Part shown: one piece after another, positions 20,228 to 27,664 of the stretch | Layout of the letters: each line of letters opens with the position of its first letter | Position numbering within the stretch: position 1 is the first letter of the stretch | From: Spongiactinospora sp. TRM90649 | GTDB lineage: Bacteria > Actinomycetota > Actinomycetes > Streptosporangiales > Streptosporangiaceae | DNA: 64,000 bases | Reading direction: 5' to 3' | Assembly: GCF_029382225.1 (NCBI RefSeq) | Contig: NZ_JARLTC010000032.1 | Location: 1 to 64,000, forward strand | Translations under genes and position numbers: made by a program | The notes under the pieces: generated by a model | Seen by the model: only the letters and a program-made list of their open reading frames with translations | The model's database searches: none | Told to the model about the DNA's origin: nothing

Positions 20228-21999
20228 ACCGTCAGTTGCGGAAAGTACTGATCGCCAACCGAGGCGAGATCGCGGTGCGGATCGCCCGCGCCTGTAAGGA
20301 CGCCGGCCTGGTGAGCGTGGCCGTCTACGCGGAGCAGGACCTGGAGGCGACGCACGTCAAGGTCGCCGACCACGCCTACTCGCTGGACGGCCAGACCCCG
20401 GTCGAGACCTACCTGTGCGTGGACAAGGTGCTGGCCATCGCCCGGAGGTCGGGGGCCGACGCCGTCCACCCCGGGTACGGGTTCCTGGCCGAGAACGCCG
20501 ACTTCGCCCAGGCCGTCATCGACGCCGGGCTGACCTGGATCGGCCCGCCGCCCGCGGCGATCAGGGCGCTCGGCGACAAGGTGGCCGCCCGGCACATCGC
20601 GCAGCGGGTCGGCGCGCCGCTGGTCGCCGGGACCAGCGAGCCGGTGTCCGGAGCCGCCGAGGTCACCGCGTTCGCCGCCGAGCACGGACTGCCGATCGCC
20701 ATCAAGGCCGCCTTCGGCGGCGGCGGGCGCGGCCTGAAGGTCGCCCGCACCATGGAGGAGATCCCCGAGCTGTACGAGTCGGCGGTCCGCGAGGCCGTCA
20801 CGGCCTTCGGCAGGGGCGAGTGCTTCGTGGAGCGCTACCTGGACCGGCCTCGGCACGTCGAGACCCAGTGCCTGGCCGACTCCCACGGCAACGTCGTGGT
20901 CGTCTCCACCCGCGACTGCTCCCTCCAGCGCCGCCACCAGAAGCTGGTCGAGGAGGCCCCCGCGCCGTTCGTCACCGAGGAGCAGCGCGAGCGGCTCTAC
21001 CAGGGTTCCAAGGCGATCCTGCGCGAGGCGGGCTACGTCGGCGCGGGCACCTGTGAGTTCCTCATCGGTATGGACGGCACCGTGTCGTTCCTGGAGGTCA
21101 ACACGCGCCTGCAGGTCGAGCACCCGGTGACGGAGGAGGTCACCGGGATCGACCTGGTCCAGGAGATGTTCCGGATCGCCTCCGGCGAGCCGCTGGGCTA
21201 CGACGACCCCGCGCCGAAGGGCCACTCCATCGAGTTCCGGATCAACGCCGAGGACCCGGGCCGCAACTTCCTGCCCACGCCCGGCCCCATCACCGAGCTG
21301 CGCGCACCGGGCGGCCCCGGCGTGCGGCTGGACTCCGGCTACTCCGCCGGGCAGACGGTGCCCCAGGAGTTCGACTCGCTGATCGCCAAGCTGATCGTCA
21401 CCGGGGCCGACCGCCGTCAGGCGCTCGCGCGGGCCCGGCGCGCCCTGGGCGAGTTCGTCGTCGAGGGGCTGCCGACCGCGCTGCCCTTTCACCGGGCCGT
21501 GGTGGACGACCCGGCCTTCGCCGGCGAGCCGTTCACCGTCCACACCCGCTGGATCGAGACCGAGTTCGCCACCGTCATCACGCCGCACAACCCCGCGGCG
21601 GCCACGGCCGAGCCGCCCGCCGCGCGGGAGCGGATCACCGTCGAGGTGGCAGGCCGCCGCCTTGAGGTGGTGCTGCCGGAGGGCCGGCGTCCCGGTGGGG
21701 GCGGCGGAGGGACGGCCAACGGCGCGCTGAAGAAGGCTCCGCGCCGCGCCGCGACCTCGGTAAAGCGCGCCACCGCGAGCGGCGACGCGCTGGTCAGCCC
21801 GATGCAGGGCACGATCGTCAAGGTGCTCGCCGCCGACGGCGACACCGTCGTCACCGGTGACACGATCGTGGTGCTGGAGGCGATGAAGATGGAGCAGCCG
21901 CTCACCGCGCACAAGGCGGGCGTGGTGGCCGGCCTGTCGGCGAGCATCGGCCAGACCCTCGGCAACGGGGCCGTCATCTGCGACATCAAGGACGCCTGA
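20224..21999 (+). CDS. Acyl-CoA carboxylase alpha chain: biotin carboxylase + BCCP
   Basis: This 591-residue protein begins MNRQLRKVLIANRGEIAVRI, the classic biotin carboxylase N-terminus. It has an ATP-grasp glycine loop (GGGGRGLKVA), the ERYLDRPRHVE segment and the EVNTRLQVEHPVTE catalytic stretch. After a linker at about residues 470-510 comes a BCCP domain with the biotinylation motif EAMKM. The length is normal for actinobacterial AccA/PccA chains. The start is set by the ATGA overlap with the epsilon gene. It is the only alpha chain in the window, so it probably serves both carboxyltransferases. It ends 17 bases from the convergent PPTase gene. Confidence 0.96.
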   Translation: MNRQLRKVLIANRGEIAVRIARACKDAGLVSVAVYAEQDLEATHVKVADHAYSLDGQTPVETYLCVDKVLAIARRSGADAVHPGYGFLAENADFAQAVIDAGLTWIGPPPAAIRALGDKVAARHIAQRVGAPLVAGTSEPVSGAAEVTAFAAEHGLPIAIKAAFGGGGRGLKVARTMEEIPELYESAVREAVTAFGRGECFVERYLDRPRHVETQCLADSHGNVVVVSTRDCSLQRRHQKLVEEAPAPFVTEEQRERLYQGSKAILREAGYVGAGTCEFLIGMDGTVSFLEVNTRLQVEHPVTEEVTGIDLVQEMFRIASGEPLGYDDPAPKGHSIEFRINAEDPGRNFLPTPGPITELRAPGGPGVRLDSGYSAGQTVPQEFDSLIAKLIVTGADRRQALARARRALGEFVVEGLPTALPFHRAVVDDPAFAGEPFTVHTRWIETEFATVITPHNPAAATAEPPAARERITVEVAGRRLEVVLPEGRRPGGGGGGTANGALKKAPRRAATSVKRATASGDALVSPMQGTIVKVLAADGDTVVTGDTIVVLEAMKMEQPLTAHKAGVVAGLSASIGQTLGNGAVICDIKDA

Positions 22000-22016
22000 G
22001 CGGCGGGCCGATGAGG

Positions 22017-22682
22017 TCAGCGAACGTGGGCGGGCACGACGATGGCGGTGAGGAGCAGGCCGTTCTTCACCAGCCAGCGGCCGGTCAGGCCGGTCAGCTC
22101 GTGGCCGTCCACGCGGGGCCCGCCGCGCAGCAGCCGCGCCTCGAAGGTGCCCGCCAGCGGGCTCACGCTCACCTCGGCGTCCTCGAACCCCAGCCAGCGG
22201 CCGGTCAGCGGGAACCACACCTTGTAGACGGACTCCTTGGCGCAGAAGAGCAGGCGGTCCCAGCGGACACCCGGATGGCCGCGCCGCAGCTCGTGGATCA
22301 TCTCCCGCTCGGCGGGGGAGGAGACGGCGGGCAGCACGCCGTTCGGCAGCGGTTCGTTGGGCTCGGCGTCGATGCCGATCGCGGCGACCTCGGCCGCGCG
22401 GCTGAGCGCCGCCGCCCGATATCCGGCGCAATGCGTGATACTTCCCACTAATCCCATTGGCCACAGCGGCTCACCGCGCTCGCCCCGCAGCACGGGTTCG
22501 GCGGTACGGCCGAGCAGGCCCATGGCCTCGCGGGCGCAGGCGCGGCCGGTGGTGAATTCCCGGCGGCGTTTGTCGACCGCTTGGCGGATCAGCGCCGCCT
22601 CCTCGGGGAAAAGGCGGGCGTCCGGCGGATCGGCGGTGGTGTCCACGGCCGCGACGGAGGGGGGCAGGATGATTTCGATCAA
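22017..22682 (-). CDS. 4'-phosphopantetheinyl transferase, EntD/Sfp type
   Basis: This 221-residue enzyme converts apo-ACPs to holo form with coenzyme A. The motifs are GSITHC (about residue 90), GIDAE, and the catalytic FCAKESVYKVWF. I set the start at TTG 22682 because it gives the family N-terminus (IEIILPPSVAAVDT) and is preceded by an excellent GGAGGG; the frame stays open to 22862 but that part has no family similarity. It is the obvious activator of the PKS ACPs. It runs convergent to the carboxylase operon and follows the DUF5988 gene on the same strand. Confidence 0.93.
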   Translation of the reverse strand: MIEIILPPSVAAVDTTADPPDARLFPEEAALIRQAVDKRRREFTTGRACAREAMGLLGRTAEPVLRGERGEPLWPMGLVGSITHCAGYRAAALSRAAEVAAIGIDAEPNEPLPNGVLPAVSSPAEREMIHELRRGHPGVRWDRLLFCAKESVYKVWFPLTGRWLGFEDAEVSVSPLAGTFEARLLRGGPRVDGHELTGLTGRWLVKNGLLLTAIVVPAHVR

Positions 22683-22739
22683 GCAGGTCCCTCCAAGCGC
22701 AGGGCTTTCCCGATTTCCCGGGCCACGCCCCGGAGGGGG

Positions 22740-22760
22740 GCCACGGGGTTTGCCCGTGGC
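22740..22760 (-). promoter_or_regulatory. Hairpin in the PPTase upstream region
   Basis: GCCACGGG and CCCGTGGC form a perfect 8-base stem with a GTTTG loop. It lies in the 207-base gap between the DUF5988 stop and the PPTase start, so it may be a terminator for the former or a leader structure of the latter. Nothing else was recognised in that gap. Confidence 0.35.
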
Positions 22761-22889
22761 ACTCCACAGCTCGTCTTGACAGAGGGCACTGTCGGATCGT
22801 AGGGGATGCGGTTTTCCCGCGCACCAAGCGCCGCTCTGACCGCATTTCTGACCGAAGGTCAACGCGATTGGCGGAACCCGGGAAACGAC

Positions 22890-23141
22890 TTACTCGGCTA
22901 TCCGGGTCCGCATGATCCAGCGGAATACCCAGTGCCCGGCGTCGGTGTCCGCCACGCGCTCGAAATGCTCGTAGCCGGCGCCGTTGGCGATTTTCAGCCT
23001 CCCGTAGGCGGCGGCCTCGCCCTCGACGCTCAGGCTCCTCGGGAGATGGGCGGGACCGCCCTCCAGCACGACGTCCACCGGCCCGGCGAGCGTCGCGGCG
23101 TGGTCGGCGGCGGGGGCGGTGGGCGTGATGGTCTTTCTCAT
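22890..23141 (-). CDS. DUF5988 family protein
   Basis: This is an 83-residue protein of unknown function. DVVLEGGPAHLP near residue 20, GYEHFE near 60 and the end FRWIMRTRIAE are the hallmarks I associate with DUF5988, a small family met in actinobacterial natural-product clusters. I chose ATG 23141 (MRKTITPTAPAADH) because GAGGAG lies about ten bases upstream; the open frame extends to 23234 without recognisable content. There is no signal peptide, membrane segment or catalytic motif. It lies between the SARP and PPTase genes on the same strand. Confidence 0.8.
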   Translation of the reverse strand: MRKTITPTAPAADHAATLAGPVDVVLEGGPAHLPRSLSVEGEAAAYGRLKIANGAGYEHFERVADTDAGHWVFRWIMRTRIAE

Positions 23142-23279
23142 CAGCGGGGCACTCCTCGTCACCTGGGCCCGCCGGGGGCGGGAGGGATCTTTTTCCGCAC
23201 TGCCATGGTGACAAACGCTGATATCCAGGCACATCCCCTATCCGCCCCTAAGCTCGGAGCCACTTTGGAACGGTGCCGG

Positions 23280-26200
23280 TCAAATCTTCAAGCGTTTTAT
23301 GAGTTCTGTTCGCATTCGCTCACCTATCGGTGAGTCAATGTCCTCGGTGAGGGTGACCGCACTGGTCAGGGCTTGTGTGGCGGCCTCGCCGTCGCCCGAC
23401 GCGCGATGGGCATCGGCCAGCAGCGAGTAGGCCCGTGCCTCGTGCAGGGTGGCCTTCATTGCGCCGAACAGCGCCACCGCCTCCCGGATGTGCGGGATGC
23501 CCTGGGTGGCCCGGTCGTCGGCCAGGGCCAGCTCGCCCAGCGCGATCTGGACCTGCCCTTCGACCAGGCGATGGCTGGCGGCGGCGGCCAGCATCAGGGC
23601 CTGCCGCAGCGCGCCCTCCGCCTCGCCGTACTCGCCGCGCTGCATCCGCGCCAGGCCCAGTCCGTGCAGCACGTACGCCTCGCCCGCGCGGTCGCCCATC
23701 TCCCGTACCACGCCCAGAGCCTCCTCGAAGGAGCCCACGGCGAGATCGAAGTCCTCTGACTGCAGATAGGTCAGGCCCATCCGGTGCAGGACCTGCGCCG
23801 CCACCCGCCTGCCGCCGCTCTCCTGACACAGCCGCAGGGCCTCGGCCAGCAGCTCCTTGGCGCCGTCGAAGTCGTCCTCCTCCAGCCGGAGCTGGGCGAT
23901 GTTGTGCAGCACGTGCGCGGCGGCGATCAGGTCGCCCCTGGATCGGAAGATGTCCAGCGCCTGCTCGTAATAGGCGGCGGCCTCCGCGAACCGGCCGTCC
24001 ATCCGGTCGAGCAGGCCGATGTTGCGGATGACCAGCGCTATCCCCTGGTCATCGCACACCTCGCGGAAGAGCTGGAGCGCGGCGTCGAAGTGGCTGCGCG
24101 CCTCGTCGAAGCGCTGCTCGGCGATGTGCAGGTGCCCGAGCGAGTACAGCATCGCGGCCTGCCCGCGCTTGTCCCGCGCCTGGTGGGCCGCGGCCAGCGC
24201 GATCTCGTGCGTGTCGCGCCAGTCGTCGAAGTAGACGCGTGATTCGAAGAGCGTGACGGAGGTGATGGCCAGGTCCCACGAGAGGGCGGACAGCCCGGCC
24301 TGGGCGGCCTGGCGGATGCCGGAGACCAGGGTCAGCCGCTCCCGTTCGTACCAGACGAGCGGGTTGCTGACGAGCTGGTCCACCAGCTTGCCGGGCAGCG
24401 GCCAGCGCACCGCGTCGCTGTAGACCTGGGCGAAGTCGCCGCCGTACTCCTTGCGGTGCGCCGCCTCGGCCAGGAACAGCAGCGCGCCGAGCACCCGGCC
24501 GAGCGCGGCGCTGCGCTCGGCGCTGGATTCCTCGGCGGCGAGCCGCTCTCTGGCGAACACCCTGATCAGGTCGTGGAAACGGTACTGGCTGTGGATGCCG
24601 TGGCCGACCCCGGTGGTCTCGATGAGCTGGGCGTCGGCCAGGTCGTCCAGCAGGTCCTGGGTGTCGTCCAGCGGCTCGTCCAGCAGGGCGGCGCTCACCC
24701 ACGCGGAGAAGAGCTGGGCGTCCAGGATGGCCAGCCTGCGGAACAGGCGTCTGGCCTGCTCGCTGGTGCTCTCGTAGGTGAGCGAGATGCTGGCCCTGAT
24801 CCCCATCTCGCCGTGCTTGAGTTCGTCCAGCCTGCGGGTCTCGTCCTCCAGCCGGCCCGCGAGCTGCTCGATGCTCCAATGCGGCCGCGCCGACAGCCTG
24901 GCCCCGGCGATCCGTAGCGCCAGCGGGAGCTGCCCGCACAGTTCGGCGAGGTTGGCGGCGGCGTCGGCCTCCGACTGCACCCGCTCGGCCCCGGCGATCC
25001 GCGACAGCAGGTCGATGGACTGGTTGACGTCGAAGACGTCCACGTCGACGTGGATGGCCCCGGCCAGCCCGGCCAGCCTGCTGCGGCTGGTCACGATGAC
25101 CGCGCACGCGGGGTTGCCGGGCAGCAGCGGGACCACCTGGCCCTCGTTGCCCGCGTCGTCCAGCACCACCAGCATCCGGCGGTCGGCGAGCAGGTCGCGG
25201 TACATCTCGGCGCGCTCGTCCAGGGTGTCCGGGATGGCGCTGCCGGAGACCCGCAGGGCGCGCAGGAAGCGTTCGAGCACCTGCATGGGGCTGATCGGCC
25301 GGGAGGCCGCGCCGTGCAGGTCGGCGTAGAGCTGGCCGTCCGGGAAGCGGTCGGAGACGCTGTGCGAGGTGTGCACCGCGATCGTGGACTTCCCGATGCC
25401 GGCCTTGCCGGCGATGACGATGACCGGCACGGCGAAGCGGGAGCGATCCTCGGCGGCCAGCACGAGCTGCTGCCGGATCTCCTCGACCTGCTTGGTCCTG
25501 CCGGTGAAGTCGGCGATGTCGGTGGGCAGCATGTGCGGGACGTTGCCACCCGGCTGCGGAGGGCGCGGCTCCTCCTCCACCGGCTGCGGGGCCGGTGCCG
25601 GGTCGGGCGCGGGCGCCTGTTTGACCGGGACGGCGAGCCGCTCGTCGGAGGTGAGGATCGCGTATTCGAGCCGCTGCAGGTGCTCGTTGGGTTCGAGGCC
25701 GAGCTCGTCGATCATGGTGCGCCGCGCGGTGCGGTAGACTTGGAGGGCCTCGGCCTGCCGTCCGGACCGATAGAGCGCCAGCATGAGCTGCCCGCGCAGG
25801 CGCTCGCGCAGCGGATGCTCCTCGACCAGCTCGGTCAGCTCGCCCACCAGATCCTGGTGCCTGCCGAGTTCGAGTTCGAGCTCGATGCAGTCCTGCTGGG
25901 CGGCGATGCGGTTCTCGGTGAGACGGCCCGCCGCCGACTGCACGAGCCTGCTCTCGATGCCGTCGAGTACCGGCCCCCGCCACAGTGACAGCGCCTCCCG
26001 GTACTGCCGTGCGGCGTCCTCGGCGTCGCCGGTCTCGCGGGACTGCCTGGCCCGCTGGAGCAGCGACTCGAAGCGGTGCGCGTCGATCTGCTCGGCGCCG
26101 GCCTGGATGGCGTAGCCCTGGGAGTGCGTGGAGATCAGGTCGTTCACGCCGTGCTTGGCGAACATGCGGCGCAGCGCCGAGATGCAGATCTGCACCTGTG

Positions 26201-26378
26201 ACCGGGAGGTGGTCGGCGGGTTGTCGCCGTAGATGGCGACCATGAGCCGGCCGATGGTGACGATCCTGTTGGGATCGAGCAGCAGCAGGGCGAGAACCGT
26301 GCGCTGCCGAATGCCTCCCAGATCCAGCCGGCGGTCGCCGACGGCGACTTCAAGAGGACCGAGAACGCGAAACTCCAC
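23280..26378 (-). CDS. AfsR/SARP-family regulator with NB-ARC and TPR domains
   Basis: The protein is about 1032 residues long. It has an OmpR-like winged helix (EFRVLGPLEVAVGDRRLDLGG...), a BTAD helical domain to about residue 250, a Pro-rich linker, an NB-ARC ATPase with Walker A GKAGIGKST and Walker B RMLVVLDDAGN, and C-terminal tetratricopeptide repeats. This full AfsR layout marks a pathway activator that binds promoter direct repeats. An ATG at 26384 is possible, but GTG 26378 is better spaced from GGGGAG. It has its own large upstream region. With the LAL gene at 15620, the cluster carries two different activator types. Confidence 0.95.
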   Translation of the reverse strand: MEFRVLGPLEVAVGDRRLDLGGIRQRTVLALLLLDPNRIVTIGRLMVAIYGDNPPTTSRSQVQICISALRRMFAKHGVNDLISTHSQGYAIQAGAEQIDAHRFESLLQRARQSRETGDAEDAARQYREALSLWRGPVLDGIESRLVQSAAGRLTENRIAAQQDCIELELELGRHQDLVGELTELVEEHPLRERLRGQLMLALYRSGRQAEALQVYRTARRTMIDELGLEPNEHLQRLEYAILTSDERLAVPVKQAPAPDPAPAPQPVEEEPRPPQPGGNVPHMLPTDIADFTGRTKQVEEIRQQLVLAAEDRSRFAVPVIVIAGKAGIGKSTIAVHTSHSVSDRFPDGQLYADLHGAASRPISPMQVLERFLRALRVSGSAIPDTLDERAEMYRDLLADRRMLVVLDDAGNEGQVVPLLPGNPACAVIVTSRSRLAGLAGAIHVDVDVFDVNQSIDLLSRIAGAERVQSEADAAANLAELCGQLPLALRIAGARLSARPHWSIEQLAGRLEDETRRLDELKHGEMGIRASISLTYESTSEQARRLFRRLAILDAQLFSAWVSAALLDEPLDDTQDLLDDLADAQLIETTGVGHGIHSQYRFHDLIRVFARERLAAEESSAERSAALGRVLGALLFLAEAAHRKEYGGDFAQVYSDAVRWPLPGKLVDQLVSNPLVWYERERLTLVSGIRQAAQAGLSALSWDLAITSVTLFESRVYFDDWRDTHEIALAAAHQARDKRGQAAMLYSLGHLHIAEQRFDEARSHFDAALQLFREVCDDQGIALVIRNIGLLDRMDGRFAEAAAYYEQALDIFRSRGDLIAAAHVLHNIAQLRLEEDDFDGAKELLAEALRLCQESGGRRVAAQVLHRMGLTYLQSEDFDLAVGSFEEALGVVREMGDRAGEAYVLHGLGLARMQRGEYGEAEGALRQALMLAAAASHRLVEGQVQIALGELALADDRATQGIPHIREAVALFGAMKATLHEARAYSLLADAHRASGDGEAATQALTSAVTLTEDIDSPIGERMRTELIKRLKI

Positions 26379-26751
26379 CCGCATCTCCCCGCAGAAGACT
26401 CACCCCGCCCCCGCGGGGTCCCCCGCACTGTCGCGCTACGCGGGACAAGCTCCAGGTGCTGTCAAGGAAGGTGTTCCTGCGATGCGGTCAGCCGCGGATA
26501 CCAATGCGTAACGTACAGTTCCTTTAGCCGCAAACCTACCGCTTTCGCTATCTGGCGTTGCTGTGTGCGCAATCGTACAACTTGTGTGGTTTGAGATCCA
26601 GTGGAACTAAGTGCTGGTTTTGTTACTGGATCCCTGTCACCTTCCAGGCGGTAACGAGCCCCGGCCGGTAACATCCACGAAATCGGAAGTTACCCATATG
26701 TACGGCGAGACGTGGTAGGGGAGCGTCTCGCGGCTCTCCCGACAACGCCAA
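26379..26751 (-). promoter_or_regulatory. Long upstream region of the SARP gene
   Basis: This is a gene-free stretch, less GC-rich than its neighbours at 26480-26650. A 7-base hairpin (ACCCCGC, CCCC loop, GCGGGGT) sits at 26402-26419, just above the SARP ribosome site. An 8-base inverted repeat GATCCAGT/ACTGGATC lies at 26595-26642 with a long spacer. I see no clear -10/-35 pair and no convincing ORF. The SARP promoter must be here. Confidence 0.5.
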
Positions 26752-26777
26752 CGGCCGGAGACGATGGTCTCCGGCCG
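26752..26777 (-). terminator. Terminator hairpin after the small exported peptide gene
   Basis: CGGCCGGAGAC and GTCTCCGGCCG form a perfect 11-base stem around GATG. It lies 44 bases beyond the stop of the minus-strand peptide gene. There is no strong U-tract. Confidence 0.7.
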
Positions 26778-26820
26778 GTGATGTATGCCCCCGTCAGGGC
26801 GTCGCGCAGGGGATAGGACA

Positions 26821-27009
26821 TCAGCCCCAGGGGGTGCCGTCGGACGGCGAGAGCGTGGGGCCGGTCGGCAGCGGCGAGGGGGTCGCGACGACCACGATGT
26901 CGGCCGCTGCGGGCGTGACGGCGAAGGCGGCACCCGCCGTGACACCGCCGATGGCGAAGACGGTGGAGGCGACGATCTTGAAGATCCGGCTGTCGGTGGT
27001 GTGCTTCAT
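26821..27009 (-). CDS. Small exported peptide of unknown function
   Basis: This 62-residue protein is made of a basic start (MKHTTDSRIFK), a hydrophobic core (IVASTVFAIGGVTAGAAFA), a likely signal-peptidase site near VTPAAADI, and a Pro/Thr/Ser-rich mature part of about 28 residues ending in TPWG. CAGGAG lies seven bases before the ATG and a perfect hairpin follows, which supports a real gene. There is no Cys, so it is neither a lipoprotein nor a lanthipeptide. I do not recognise a family. It sits inside the polyketide cluster between the SARP gene and the HIUase-like gene, with its own promoter region. Confidence 0.7.
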   Translation of the reverse strand: MKHTTDSRIFKIVASTVFAIGGVTAGAAFAVTPAAADIVVVATPSPLPTGPTLSPSDGTPWG

Positions 27010-27265
27010 GCTCTGCTCCTGATCCCCGTCGCGGTCCGGGCGGCGGCCGCGGGCTTCGTTTTCCTGCTGACCACGAACCTAGGAGCACCCGCCATCCGGT
27101 CGTTATCGGTTCGCTTCTGACCCGCCATCAAACCCTTAAGGGGTGGTTCCGGTCCCGCTCCGATAGCGCGTCGAAGGTGATCCGATAACCGGCTCTGCCA
27201 GTCTGTGCGCACGCGGGACGGGCCCGCCTCGTGACATTTGTTGATCATGGATGGGTGTCCTGGAC

Positions 27266-27604
27266 ATGAGCATTACTGCGCAGGCGTTGGACAGCGTTTA
27301 CGGCCGGACGGCCGCCGGTCTGCGCGCGCGGTTGGAATCCGTGGTGGACGGTGTGTGGCACACCGTCGCCGCCGCGGAGACCGATAGCGAGGGCTACATC
27401 ATGGAATGGCACGCGGCCAGGTTGGATCGGGGCCTTTATCGGATCGTCTTCGACAGCGACCACTATTTCGTGGGGCTGGGCATGAATGCGGCCTACCCGG
27501 AAATCACCGTGATGTTCAGGATCTTGGACTCGGTCGATTCCTATCAGATACAGGTGACCATGTCGCCGTATTCCTATTCCACGTTCTTCGGTTCCAACAG
27601 TTGA
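27266..27604 (+). CDS. Transthyretin/5-hydroxyisourate hydrolase-fold protein lacking catalytic residues
   Basis: This 112-residue protein aligns by eye with HIUase over its full length: SITAQALDS (family TTHVLDT), GLYRIVFDSDHYF, YPEITVMF and the end MSPYSYSTFFGS (family LSPYGYSTYRGS). The three residues that make HIUase active are changed: His of the first motif to Gln6, Arg of the TD-DGR turn to Tyr44, and His of YHIPLLLSP to Gln94; the C-terminal Tyr-Arg pair is Phe-Phe. It therefore should not hydrolyse hydroxyisourate. No purine-degradation gene is near. ATG 27266 matches the family start; ATG 27251 is an alternative. Its place between cluster genes suggests a recruited role (inference). 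Confidence 0.82.
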   Translation: MSITAQALDSVYGRTAAGLRARLESVVDGVWHTVAAAETDSEGYIMEWHAARLDRGLYRIVFDSDHYFVGLGMNAAYPEITVMFRILDSVDSYQIQVTMSPYSYSTFFGSNS

Positions 27605-27643
27605 CGGGCGGTATGAGGTCACGCTGCGGCTGACCGCCCGTCA
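27602..27643 (+). promoter_or_regulatory. Stem-loop between the HIUase-like gene and the leuA-like gene
   Basis: TGACGGGCGGT pairs perfectly with ACCGCCCGTCA (11 bases) around a 20-base loop. It begins at the stop codon of the HIUase-like gene and ends just before the AAAGGGAA ribosome site of the isopropylmalate synthase gene. It could terminate, attenuate or set the ratio of the two genes. No Leu-rich leader peptide was found. Confidence 0.5.
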
Positions 27644-27664
27644 GGCAGAGAAAGGGAACTACCG

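Noticed and set aside
22776..22810. TTGACA on the plus strand as a -35 box
   Set aside because: No proper -10 at the right distance and no plus-strand gene downstream.
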